DNA of 64,000 nucleotides from Liolophura sinensis (lineage: Eukaryota > Mollusca > Polyplacophora > Chitonida > Chitonidae): the NCBI RefSeq assembly GCF_032854445.1, contig NC_088306.1, forward strand, positions 19,935,764-19,999,763, given 5' to 3'. How positions within the stretch are numbered: position 1 is the stretch's first letter; the number at the start of each line of letters is the position of its first letter. Shown piece by piece: positions 23,688 through 36,150 of the stretch. The notes below the pieces were generated by a model. That model was not told where the DNA came from. It saw only the letters and a program-made list of their open reading frames with translations, and ran no database searches. The translations under genes were made by a program, and so were the position numbers.

Positions 23688-24301
23688 AAGTCATACTTTA
23701 TTAGCTGCCTACAGTTCATTCTTTCCATACTACGATCTGTTACAAATACCCATAGGTATATTAGAAATGAAAAAAAATTGCTTTAATCAGAATTTCTGTG
23801 AGTGACATTTATTAAAAACACACGTCTACGGACAACAATCATAATACGTGTCATGCATCAGGTGGAACTGTGATTTTCTGGCTGAAGTCTATCTAATCAA
23901 ATCACGGAAACGGTCATTTTCTGCCACAAAAACTCGGCATAGTCAGGCTACTTTTGGGGCGTGTAAATTGCTAGTATTCAAGCATTTACATGAACAGTTA
24001 GAATAACACCCTAACTGAGATAAACCGACAAGAGGACGTATTTCACCGGTTATGTGTGAACATTTGAAAGCTACCACACTGTCGTCACTGCTATGGTTTT
24101 ACTCTCTGCTGTACGCGTTCAATTGAATTCTAATGACAGTGAGGTGTCATGTAGAAAGTAATTTGACGGTTTAAGATAACCATCTTTACACTCCATGTTC
24201 ACAACCAACTGCATGTTGTCGGAATTCTGTACGTCGATTTCTATGAATAGATGGTCCTTCATAGTTGAACACATTGCCCTAAGAACAGTTGTTGTTTCTT
24301 T

Positions 24302-24307
24302 TTTATT
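24302..24307 (-). terminator. Polyadenylation signal of agmatinase copy 1
   Basis: AATAAA on the minus strand, 34 bp downstream of the TGA at 24343-24341. Confidence 0.5.
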
Positions 24308-24340
24308 TTGTTTCATCTTTCACAACAAGACGGATTGAGA

Positions 24341-25846
24341 TCACGACTTTGTGTGATATTTTACTCCAGGAAAAACGCAAAGAATCTCGAACAGTAAGTT
24401 GGCAGCCAAGATGGCCGTTCTTCCGGTTGGATCGTAACTGGGATTCACCTAGTTAAAAAAAGGATGTTATTTTGATCAGTTATCGTCTCTCTATAATCAT
24501 CAAATTTCTTTAAGGAGATAAGTGGAAATGTATGTTGGCTTAATATATAAAATCAAAATAAAGAACGTTTAATAGTTTAATTGTTCTGATTAAAATTCTT
24601 TCTTTTTTTGTAAAACAGTTGAAAAACTCACGTTAATTTGTTTCAGATTATGCTAAACACATCTGTATGGTATACAACTCCCGCCACTCAGCGATTTAGT
24701 ATTTTACTCCTTGCATGGATAAATGTGTACTGTTGCATAAGGCAGTAATAAATGTGTAGCCTTGTATGATACATTTATATAACTGTGTTCTCTGCCAAGA
24801 CACAGTAACACATGTGTACTCATGTATGAGACAATAACAAATGTGGAACATTGTATGAGACAGTGTTGCATTGTAACAGTAACAAATGTGTACTCATGGA
24901 TGACGCATTTATAATTTATGCTCTTGCATAAATGTAAAAGTAACAAATGTGACAGTAACAAATGTGTGTTCTTGTATGAGAGTTATACGTGCATGGTATT
25001 CTATGATACAGTAATACATGCGTTCGCTTCTATGAGACAGTGACAACTGCGTGCGCGCGCACGTGCATGATACAGTACCCAGTAACAAACGTATATTCTC
25101 GATTGCAGGCGTAAGTTTTACGGTACCACTTAGACATACGGTACATTTGCAAATGTTTATTCGTGCATCGGGCAATGGTAAATGTGTTACGATCGAGTAT
25201 ACAATTTGCATACATTTCATGTGAGCTGAAGATTATCTCCCTTACCTCTACCAGATCACAGCCTATCAGGTTCAATCCCCTACATCCTCGGATCACCTCC
25301 AGTGCTTGTATTGACGTCATGCCGGCCACCTCAGGGAAACCTCAGTGTCAACAAAATAAACAACTTTCAATAAATCAAATTCACTTATTTGCTTGGACAA
25401 TAGGAATATATTAAAGATACACACAAGCGGCATTACCAATGTCGGAATGACTTTTTTATTTATTTATTTATTTGAGGGGTTTATTTTTCGTTTTTTTATG
25501 GCGTACTGATGAAAAATATTTGACTTCTAAAACGGCGACCAGCATTATAGAAGGCGAAAACCGGTCGGAGTTGGCTGCTGGCAGACCCTCACATGGAATG
25601 AATTTTGAGAAAATATTGTGCTTGAGGACGTTCCATAAATACATGTACACATACAAAGTAAGATTATTCTAACCTGTCCCAGGCGCAAAGGACGGGTCAA
25701 GCACATCGATGTCAAAGGTCAGATAGACTGGTCCTTTTCCCATCTGGGCCCGCACTTCCGCCATGAGAGGTGTCATAGGCTTATGCCAGTACTCCTCCAT
25801 TCTGATTACTCTGAATCCCTGTACACATAAACCTAGGCCTAATATT

Positions 25847-25881
<35 letters not shown>

Positions 25882-28800
25882 TTCAGGTTCATTTATTCAG
25901 GTTCATTCATTCGGGTTTATTTACACACCAAGAACGTAGCATACCGTTTACTTAGAAATGCTCATTTGGTTTAGCCTTACATCCCTACTGCCGCTAGCCA
26001 ATTTTGTACTTAAACGCCAACGTCACTGGTGTTACATTGCATGATTTGGGGTGGGGGTGGGTGGCATGTGAAAAAAAATATACCACTGTCTTAACCTATG
26101 TTTCTAAAAATACATTATTCCAAAGGACACCTGAAGTAGTCATAATGTTGAATGCTGATGACGTAATTCCGCGTAAGGACATTAGTGGTGAGGCTAAACT
26201 TAATCCAGCGTACATATATCGCACAGATACCATCAAACTTGCCCATGTTGATGGCAGTGACGTTAAACAAGCGTAGCAAGATGCGCAAGCGCTGTTAGGA
26301 GTACCAGTACATACCTGATCTATCCCCCACTGGTAAGGTTCATGATCAGGAGCTGGTCCACGCAAGCCAATCGACACCACCCTCTTAGGATCAAGACAAC
26401 CTTCCTCAAACGCCCGACGAAATGGAGTGCCGTGTGCAGTCTTTGAATTCGACATGACGTCAGCGGTGTCCGGATGTGCGTCCAGATGAACCAATCCGAC
26501 GGGCCCATATTTTTCCTGTGTGCAGATAAAGAAATACAACAGACGCTCTGATTGGATGCCGGAAATCAAAAACATAGAATATCAATACAGGGGCCTGCGT
26601 TTTTATTTGTCTTTGATCTTGATTGATATTTGAGTACTAGTCTTTCTTCAGGCAGTAAACGTTTTGAACAATACTTACTGGTTTACTTCTTACTGGCTTT
26701 TATCAAATCTGGACTCAGATCTGGACTCAAAGCAGATACAGTTCTGTTATATAGTCGCCGATAAAAGCATCAAAACGTCAGACATGACGTCATACGCAAA
26801 TGGGTCATATTAGAGATCTTGAGATTCTTGATGGGTCAAGGTTCAGTCACAAACTACCCCACTGGAAACCGTTCACAACACAAGCTTTCTGTCCAGACAA
26901 GATACATGCTAAATTGTTATGACTTTTAAACACGGCCACCCATATGGTAAAGGATTTGCTTGGAAGCATGACCACTTTACCATACAATATAATAGTAATG
27001 CATGACTTACAGCACAGCAAGTAAATCTAGAATAGCGACGAGAAGGTAATAGTTGGCAAATGGCCACAAATAACCGATGAAATACGGCCTCATGAAAATT
27101 TACCTCACTTAAGGTTTTGTTCTAACTGTTCATGTAAATGCTTACATGCATGATGGGAAATTACACGCAGCCTACACACTCAATATCATCTGCATAATGT
27201 ATTATAAGAAATCAGTCCAATGATCTGCATGTACCTTTATTGCTTGTAGAATCGGGTAAGACATAGTGTGATCCCCACCTAACGCAAGGGGTTTGCAGCC
27301 ATCTTGAATCAGCATTGAGAAATGATTACGGATGTCTTGGCAAGCTTCGGGTAAATTGTACAAATTAAAGGCAACGTCGCCAACATCCGCGACTTGGAGA
27401 GATTCAAATGGGGCAGCTCCTATTTGCCAAAAGAGAGAGTAAATGCACAAGTAATGCATGCAAAAACATTTCCCTTAGAAGAAAAACTACTTAAAAGATT
27501 TCTTGCTGTGACTCATCGTAAGCGAAATATCTAAGACATAGTTCAGACGGTCAACCTATATAACAATATCCACAGCAAAATGCCCAAACATCAATAAGTT
27601 TTATTAATAAAATTAGCATTGCATTCAGCCACATACTGACCATGAAATGGTCAACTACTTGACACATGCTGATAGGCGAGGGTTAGCGAGGAGCGAGGAG
27701 GGATGCGAATTGACAATATTATAAAACCCAATATGAATCCGTCACGTGACTGAACCTGGGCATTCGCCTGTTGCATTTATCATATACGGCGACCGAGTTT
27801 TCAGATTACAATTCAAGCTATTTTAAAGACTCAATTGAATGCGTCCACAGAACGGGAAGTTTTGATGAATTGCAACCACATATAGAGTTAATAAATTGGT
27901 AAAAACAGGATTTCATACCTTTGCTGAATGTAAACATTCGGATTCCATTCTAAACTACTATAATGGCACAATAAATGCAGCCGTTGCAAACAAAGGAAAG
28001 GGGGAATTAAATCCAGACAAAAGAAAAACACGCTAAACCCCTCGACCACGAAATTGAAAAAACCCTTAATGAAAAGTTATGTACAACAACAGCTGAAGGT
28101 AGAGAGTACTGTTACGTCTATAAACACATGCCTCAATCTTTGTCAAACGTGACAAAAGAACGTGAGAAGTAGTTTCCTCCTGTGTGATAACGGCGACGTG
28201 TAAAATACATCCAATAACAACATTCAGTTGGAGGAGTTGAGGTTTTATCAGGGACTCCGGCCGTACGTGGGAAGGTCTGCCAACAACCTGCGGATGGTCG
28301 TGGGTTTCCTCCCACCATAAATGCTGGCCGCCGTCGTATAAGTGAAATATTCTTGAGTACGGCGTAAAACACCAATCAAATAAATAAATAAATAAATTTA
28401 TCAGGGATTTTATTCGTCAGTCGGTAAGAGGATTTACAGACCTCAGTTTTTCGTCAAAGTGTTCAGCGATTTCCAAGCTAGGGACCGGTTGTTCAAAAGT
28501 GTTTTTTAAGTTAAGCGAGGCTCAAAACTTAATACCCGTCTCCAACCTAATACAAAATTAATGGCACTTTAGTCCAGACTAACGTTAATACCGATGCTAC
28601 TACTATTCTGAATTATAACAACGTGCCAGTAACACGACCACAGCAAACAACTCAGATCGAAGAAAACCAAAAAGAGAGCAGCCAGTTTAGGACAACGTTA
28701 CCTGTAGCGATGTTGACGGGTCTAAGCATCACCGACTCGGTTCGTATGTGACGAGGGCCCATCCGACTTCCTGATTTGTGGCTGGTGCCAATGTCCAACG

Positions 28801-31800
28801 GGACACCAACGAAACACGCGTCAAGTCCTAAGACGTAAAGTAGGTACGGTAAGCAAAAAAGGTGAAGTCACTCTCACTGTATACTGAAATCATCTTAACT
28901 GACACGCATATATTACATTTCTGTTGACCTTGATGAGACCACTGTCAGAGGTAACGTATATACCAGGTTTTGTTCCGATCTTTTAGGCGTAAAAACAATA
29001 GAACTATCAGGAAGACATTACTGAAGGAAAGGTATCTATAGCAAATATTTAAACGTCTGTGAAAGAGTACAGCGCATGCCCAGCTGATTAAAACCAATAA
29101 GGTATATAGACAATAAATTGTCTTACAGAAACGAAGAAGAAAAATTATTTATTTTCAATCTGCAAAGCTGAGGTATATCTGATTCGACATAACTTACCAG
29201 ATATTGTCGTCCACAAACACGTATCAAATACATCACATACCTGATTCGACATAACTTACCAGGTATTGTCGTCCACAAACACGTATCAAATACATCACAT
29301 ATCTGATTCGACATAACTTACCAGGTATTGTCGTCCACAAACACGTATCAAATACATCACATACCTCATTCGACATAACTTACCAGGTATTGTCGTCCAC
29401 AAACACGTATCAAATACATCATATACCTCATTCAACATAACTTACCAGATATTGCCATCCACAAACACGTATCAAATATATCACATATCTGATTCGACAT
29501 AACTTACCAGATATTGCCATCCACAAACACGTATCAAATACATCACATATCTGATTCGACATAACTTACCAGATATTGTCGTCCACAAACACGTATCAAA
29601 TAAATCATATACCTCATTCGGCATAACTTACCTGATATTGTCGACTACAAACACGTATCAAATACATCACATGCCTGATTCGACATTACTTACCAGATAT
29701 TGCCATCCACAAACACGTATCAAATACATCATATATCTGATTCGACATAACTTACCAGAAATTGTCGTCTACAAACACGTATCAAATACCTCACATGCCT
29801 GATTCGACATAACTTACCAGATATTGTCGACTACAAACACGTATCAAATAAATCATATACCTCATTCGGCATAACTTACCAGGTATTGTCGTCCACAAAC
29901 ACGTATCAAATACATCACATACCTAATTCGACATAACTTACCAGGTATTGTCGTCCACAAACACGTATCAAATACATCATATACCTCATTCGACATAACT
30001 TACCAGGTATTGTCGTCCACAAACACGTATCAAATACATCACATATCTGATTCGACATAACTTACCAGATATTGCCATCCACAAACACGTATCAAATACA
30101 TCACATATCTGATTCGACATAACTTACCAGATATTGTCGTCCACAAACACGTATCAAATATATCACATATCTGATTCGACATAACTTACCAGATATTGCC
30201 ATCCACAAACACGTATCAAATATATCACATATCTGATTCGACATAACTTACCAGATATTGCCATCCACAAACACGTATCAAATACATCACATATCTGATT
30301 CGACATAACTTACCAGATATTGTCGTCCACAAACACGTATCAAATAAATCATATACCTCATTCGGCATAACTTACCTGATATTGTCGACTACAAACACGT
30401 ATCAAATACATCACATGCCTGATTCGACATTACTTACCAGATATTGCCATCCACAAACACGTATCAAATACATCACATATCTGATTCGACATAACTTACC
30501 AGATATTGTCGTCCACAAACACGTATCAAATACATCACATATCTGATTCGACATAACTTACCAGGTATTGTCGTCTACAAACACGTATCAAATACCTCAC
30601 ATGCCTGATTCGACATAACTTACCTGATATTGTCGACTACAAACACGTATCAAATACATCACATATCTGATTCGACATAACTTACCAGATATTGTCGTCC
30701 ACAAACACGTATCAAATACATCATATACCTCATTCGACATAACTTACCAGATATTGCCATCCACAAACACGTATCAAATACATCACATATCTGATTCGAC
30801 ATAACTTACCTGATATTGTCGTCCACAAACACGTATCAAATAAATCATATACCTCATTCGGCATAACTTACCTGATATTGTCGACTACAAACACGTATCA
30901 AATACATCACATGCCTGATTCGACATTACTTACCAGATATTGTCGTCCACAAACACGTATCAAATAAATCATATACCTCATTCGGCATAACTTACCAGAT
31001 ATTGTCGACTACAAACACGTATCAAATACATCACATATCTGATTCGACATAACTTACCAGATATTGTCGTCCACAAACACGTATCAAATAAATCATATAC
31101 CTCATTCGGCATAACTTACCAGATATTGTCGACTACAAACACGTATCAAATACATCACATGCCTGATTCGACATAACTTACCAGATATTGCCATCCACAA
31201 ACACGTATCAAATACATCATATATCTGATTCGACATAACTTACCAGAAATTGTCGTCTACAAACACGTATCAAATACCTCACATGCCTGATTCGACATAA
31301 CTTACCTGATATTGTCGACTACAAACACGTATCAAATACATCACATATCTGATTCGACATAACTTACCAGATATTGTCGTCCACAAACCCGTATCAAATA
31401 CATCACATATCTGATTCGACATAACTTACCAGAAATTGTCGTCCACAAACACGTATCAAATACATCACATATCTGATTCGACATAACTTACCAGATATTG
31501 TCGTCCACAAACACGTATCAAATAAATCATATACCTCATTCGGCATAACTTACCAGATATTGTCGACTACAAACACGTATCAAATACATCACATATCTGA
31601 TTCGACATAACTTACCAGATATTGCCATCCACAAACACGTATCAAATACATCACATGCCTGATTCGACATAACTTACCAGATATTGCCATCCACAAACAC
31701 GTATCAAATACATCACATATCTGATTCGACATAACTTACCAGATATTGCCATCCACAAACACGTATCAAATACATCACATATCTGATTCGACATAACTTA

Positions 31801-32665
31801 CCAGAAATTGTCGTCTACAAACACGTATCAAATACCTCACATGCCTGATTCGACATAACTTACCTGATATTGTCGACTACAAACACGTATCAAATACATC
31901 ACATGCCTGATTCGACATAACTTACCAGATATTGTCGTCCACAAACACGTATCAAATACATCATATATTTCATTCGGTCTAGCGTACCAGATACTGCTAT
32001 GCACAAACACATGCTGGTCATTTTTGCCGCAAAATATATATTCGAACATGAAATAAAATTTTCGGTATTTACCAACATTAGCTCAAATTACTGACTTTCA
32101 GTAAATAGCATACACTCATCTGTACTATTTGTAGAGTTAAAGAAATTTTGAATAAGATGAAAAAGCTATAATGCGAAATGCTTTATCGATTTATGTACGT
32201 TTTTACCCAGTTTTGGACGGTAACACGTTCACAGGCGAGGGAGATATTTTGCGGTTGGAAATTATTTGAAGTATTCTAAAGTAATAGCATTAGATTTGAC
32301 TTGTGCTGATCGATTTTTTTTGCCCAAAGCCTCTGTAATTTACCGACTAATGACAGCAGAAAACACGTATCAAATGCATCATTTAACTGACTCCGCATAA
32401 CTTACACTCCAGAAACACGTATAAAATAAAGCAACCAGCTGACTCTTTTGAACTCACCATCTGTATTATTCTGTACTGGAAGTCGCATCATGGAAGCAAT
32501 CCCGCCTGGCCTCGGCATGACGTTACCAGACAAGGGCTGGTTGTACCTGCTGCTATACAGCCTCGTACAGCGCACTGACTTTAGACTTGTTCGTCGGAAA
32601 GCTGGGCAAAGATCTGTGACGACTTTAGTAAGTGTTCCCGCCATGGCTAAAGTTGCGATCGCCAT
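24341..32665 (-). CDS. AGMAT: Agmatinase-like ureohydrolase, copy 1 (complete)
   Basis: Seven minus-strand exons join in phase to encode 355 residues, the usual length for animal agmatinase: 32458-32665, 28702-28827, 27235-27419, 26315-26515, 25674-25818, 25246-25340 and 24341-24448. Binuclear Mn ligands of the arginase superfamily are all present: His 162 in GGDH, Asp 185, His 187 and Asp 189 in DAHPD, and Asp 276 and Asp 278 in TFDID, followed by the family signature around PGTG. His 201 in HGTPFRR also matches agmatinase. The N-terminus is basic with Ser/Thr and few acids (MAIATLAMAGTLTK onward), consistent with mitochondrial import. The expected reaction is agmatine to putrescine plus urea, but invertebrate members may prefer other guanidino compounds. 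The ATG has an AAACATGG context. Intron 1 carries a 62-bp array, and intron 6 a minisatellite. All splice junctions are GT-AG. Confidence 0.93.
24720..25080. repeat. Degenerate minisatellite in agmatinase copy 1 intron 6
   Basis: Imperfect units of roughly 30 bp built from ACAGTAACAAATGTGTACTC and TTGTATGAGAC-like pieces. Confidence 0.65.
25452..25600 (-). mobile_element. SINE-A copy, decayed
   Basis: TTTATTTATTTATTTGAGGG, then ATGGCGTACTGATGAAAAAT, CGGCGACCAGCATTATAGA and GCTGGCAGACCCTCACATGG. Lies in intron 5 of agmatinase copy 1. Confidence 0.7.
25845..25885. repeat. (TTTA)n microsatellite
   Basis: Roughly ten tandem TTTA units in intron 4 of agmatinase copy 1, about 30 bp upstream (in gene sense) of exon 5. 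Confidence 0.9.
26090..26290. repeat. Dispersed repeat fragment (possible family D)
   Basis: Contains GGACATTAGTGGTGAGGCTA and an ATGTTGAATGCTGATGACG segment resembling 12180-12240 and 16870-16930. Boundaries uncertain. Confidence 0.3.
28252..28398 (+). mobile_element. SINE-A copy, 5' truncated
   Basis: From CTCCGGCCGTACGTGGGAAG to the GAGTACGGCGTAAAACACC tail and (AATA)n. Inserted antisense in intron 2 of agmatinase copy 1. About 20 bp of the TTTCCCCCGGGCTCTGCCC segment is deleted. Confidence 0.85.
29179..31975 (-). repeat. 62-bp tandem array, about 45 units, in agmatinase copy 1 intron 1
   Basis: The period is exactly 62 bp between successive CTGATTCGACATAACTTACC motifs (for example 29179 and 29241). 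Units fall into a few subtypes that recur in blocks: GTCGTCCAC, CCATCCAC, GTCGACTAC and GTCGTCTAC variants, with TCACATATCTGATTCGAC or TCATATACCTCATTCGGC linkers. In gene orientation each unit carries GGTAAGTTATG, a consensus 5' splice site. A degenerate half unit lies just downstream of exon 1 (32340-32430), so the array probably arose from sequence next to exon 1. Confidence 0.95.
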
Positions 32666-33119
32666 GTTTCCAGGCCCGAGATTGTCGCCTATTTTTAAAC
32701 AGGTTACACATAAACATCTACAATCACACGAGTTCGTGTGTATCGGAAGCCTGTATATGGTCTGGACTGTACCTTAACAGTTTATCAAACAAAATAACTC
32801 CATGTAGACAAGCAAGATGAAAGTCGCACACACGCTTATAATAAGCACGTCTGAAATTTAAACATACTAGTATTGCGCAGAGCAGATATAAGCTAACTCG
32901 GTCTTATTCAAATGCATGCATGTAGGGCCTGTATACACATGTCTACGTATATAGTTGTACTATACAGCTCTGACCTGTGAACCACTTCAGATAGCCAATC
33001 TAGAACAAGGCCATGTCGTGATCATTCTTTTCATTACTGGATTCCTGCAGCTCCCTAACCTAATTTAATATAAACCAACACCTCGTCATGAAATACAAAT
33101 GTCAAGGCTGTTTTACGTG

Positions 33120-33175
33120 TGTGCACGCGTAGTGTGCGCGCGAAGTGTGCACGCGAAGAGTGCGCGCGAAGAGGC
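33120..33175. repeat. Short GTGCGCGCGAAG repeat
   Basis: Four imperfect 14-15 bp units of AGTGTGCGCGCGAAG type. This is a CpG-rich island in AT-rich surroundings. Confidence 0.75.
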
Positions 33176-33289
33176 TGTATGAAGCAGCTCTCCAGGAAAG
33201 GAGGGAGAAAGGTTATCTTAAGTCATTTATCTTTGCAATCATGCGAAGCACATGTAGTAGATTTGAAATACAACGGCTTCCTCGCACCC

Positions 33290-33690
33290 CTTACAGCGCA
33301 TACGCCACTCCCTATCAGCTCGCTTTGCATCACTGCCACCACCAGACAAGATGGAAGTTTGGAGTCCTTGCGACACACATGCGCTTGTTTCAGATAAGCC
33401 GCATTATTAATATCCTCCCGCGAAACTGTAGCCTAATAGGCTAAGCATGCATCAGTAAAATAATTTTAGTGTCAGTTGAGTTAATGCTTTGCGTACTTTA
33501 GATACAGTGAATTAATATATATCTCAAGTATTGATAGTAAGAATGTACTTTTAATTTTTAACACCACTCGTTGCCTCATCATCGTGGACACAGTGACCTA
33601 ACCTTGCGTATTTCAAGATCTTATCAGGAAGAGCGAGCGTAGACAGCGGTGGATACGCTGTTAGGAGTATGAGGGTTCATTCATGAAAGT
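33290..33690 (+). repeat. Unclassified dispersed repeat (family D), copy 3, partial
   Basis: TCACTGCCACCACCAGACAA matches 5130-5160, and TTGCCTCATCATCGTGGACA with CAGTGACCTAACC matches 5380-5410 in order. The middle is diverged. Confidence 0.4.
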
Positions 33691-33869
33691 TTTGGCTGTG
33701 TGCACTATATGTATATACAAATATCTTTGTGGTGAACAAAGCGATTATTTCCTTTCTTTTATTTATACTTTTAAAGTTGCATTCAGTGGTATGCCAGTCA
33801 TTATTATATTCCGACAATATCTGGTGTCTCTTTTGGTATATGCCAACCCAACGATGGGATATTGATAGT

Positions 33870-34000
33870 ACCTCCTCACCAGAGTGTCATGCCGAAGGCA
33901 CTAGACATTGCGCCACAAACAAACGGCGAACCTATCCTGACACCAGATAATATTCCAGCAGCCCTACCTCATTTATTCCCTACTGTTGAGAAACGTATAA
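33870..34000 (-). mobile_element. SINE family E fragment
   Basis: GAGTGTCATGCCGAAGGCAC corresponds to the body segment at 16160-16190. Only a short part is recognisable. Confidence 0.3.
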
Positions 34001-34164
34001 AGCAATATCTAATAACCAGCATAAATAAGAACCCAAATGACACACGCAGCACTAAATTTTTCTGTGTAAACTGACAACAACTGTTGGGAAACGAAGAAAC
34101 TTTATCTTGTAAGAGCACAGCATGCCAAAAACTGAGTCGTGGTTTCCTCATCAGCATGGAAAAA

Positions 34165-35545
34165 GCTTGGAGACAGTGACTGGATAATTCCTGATCATCA
34201 ATCACAAAAGCCTGGACACCATGACCGGATAATTTCTGATCGTCCATCACAAAAGCCTGGACACCATGACCGGATAATTCCTGATCATCCATCACAAAAG
34301 CCTGGACACCATGACCGGATAATTCCTAATCAACCTGATAACAGCCTGGAGACCAGGACTGGATAATTCCTAATCAACCTGACAATAGCATTGGCACCGT
34401 CACTGGATAATCTTTGATCACCTAGCAATAGCCTTGACATCGTGACTGGATAATTCCTGATCAACCTGACAATAGCCTGGAGAACATGACTGGATAATTC
34501 CTGATCAAGCTGGGAACAGTCTGGAGAACATGACTGGATAATTCCTGATCAACCTGGCAATTGCCTGGACACCATGAATGCACAGACTGATCAACCTGAC
34601 AATAGTCAGGAAACCATGACTGGGTAATTCGTGATCAACCTGACAATAGCCTGGACACCGTGACTGGATAATTCCTGATCAACCAGATAATAGCCTGGAG
34701 ACTGTGACCTCATAATTCCTAATCAACCTGACAATAGTCGGGAAACCATGACTGGATTATTCCTGAGCAACCTGACAGTAACCTGGAGAAAGTGATTGGA
34801 TAATTGATGATCAACCTGACAAAAACCTGGAGACCAGGACTGGAGATTCCTGACTAACCTGATAATTGCCTGAACATCGTAACTGGATAATTCTTGATAT
34901 CCTGGTAATATCCTGGACACCGTGACTGGATAATTCCTGATAAACCTGACAACAGCCTGGAGAACGTGACGGCATAATTCCTAATCAACCTGGCAATTGC
35001 CTGGGCACCATGAATGCATAGACTGATCAACCCGACAACAGCCAGGAAACCATGACTGGGTAATTCGTGATCAACCTGACAATAGCCTGGACACCGTGAC
35101 TGGATAATTCCTGATCAACCAGATAATAGCCTGGAGACTGTGACCTCATAATTCCTAATCAACTTGACAATAGCCTTGACATCGCGACTGGATTATTCCT
35201 GAGCAACCTGGCAGTAACCTGGAGAAAGTGATTGGATAATTGATGATCAACCTGACAAAAACCTGGAGACCAGTACTGGAGATTCCTGACTAACCTGATA
35301 ATTGCCTGAACATCGTAACTGGATAATTCTTGATATCCTGGTAATATCCTGGACACCGTGACTGGATAATTCCTGATAAACCTGACAACAGTCTGGAGAT
35401 CGTGCCGGCATAATTCCTGATCAACCTGACAATTGCCTGGACATGAATGCATAGACTGATCAACCTGACAATAGCCTGGACACCGTGACTGGATAATTCC
35501 TGATAGCCTGGTGGCCGTGACTGAGTAACTTCTGATCATCCTGAT
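34165..35545. repeat. 44-bp tandem array with ~430-bp higher-order period
   Basis: About 31 units near the consensus CCTGGACACCATGACTGGAT plus AATTCCTGATCAACCTGACA and ATAG. A block containing the unusual CACCATGAATGCA unit recurs at about 34570, 35000 and 35440, and the blocks between are near-identical. This shows that about ten-unit segments were duplicated after the array formed. Confidence 0.92.
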
Positions 35546-36040
35546 GAGTTTCGAGTTAGAACTCTTTTATCAGTATGGGTAAAAAACAATCCCTAATGTA
35601 GGCCTATCATGTGACCTGTCAAGAGTGTTAGGCAACCATCGTTGATCTTATTTACCATAACATGGACGAATCATGGACGAAGTTTCGTAGAAAGTTATTT
35701 GCAGAAGATGAATGGTGGAGAAAATTTATCAGTTGGATATCGGTGAACTTGAGAAGTTTCTATAGGACAGAGGTGCCATTTGTACCTCTGGAACAAGACA
35801 TCGATAAATTATTGTCAGTAAAGCCTGCCTAACACTTGTCACATTATACAGAAGAACTGTTTATACCTTTAACTACAAAAGGGTTTGAACTCGAAACTTC
35901 CCTATTAAATTTGGTGTTGCATGTTCGTACTAATTTCTGCCAAGAAGACAATCAGTGAAACATATCAACGCAGAGGACCTTGAAGTAAACACGTGTATAT
36001 AGATCCATTATACTTTTGTCACAGAGACAGATGTTTACAA

Positions 36041-36046
36041 TTTATT
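36041..36046 (-). terminator. Polyadenylation signal of agmatinase copy 2
   Basis: AATAAA on the minus strand about 105 bp downstream of the TGA at 36153-36151. Confidence 0.45.
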
Positions 36047-36150
36047 GAGCACTGAATATTGTGCGAAAATGGAATCATTTGAGGATTTGACTTGGAGACT
36101 GACTGGCTTAGAAAACATAAGGTCATTGCGAGTGCAAAGAGGGGGGCGTC

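Larger units (their letters stand above)
22575..24340. other. Intergenic region with one SINE-A
   Basis: Apart from the SINE-A at 23416-23687, no feature was recognised. An AATAAA on the minus strand at 24307-24302 lies 34 bp past the agmatinase copy 1 stop and is its likely polyadenylation signal. Confidence 0.5.
32670..36150. other. Spacer between the two agmatinase genes
   Basis: Contains the copy 1 promoter region (no TATA box evident), a GCGCGAAG-rich segment near 33120-33175, repeat fragments at 33290-34000 and the 44-bp array at 34165-35545. No additional exon was recognised. Confidence 0.5.

Noticed and set aside
29179-31975. A regular array that could be taken for CRISPR
   Set aside because: There are no constant repeats separated by unique spacers: the whole 62-bp unit repeats. 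It lies in a eukaryotic intron with no cas genes.
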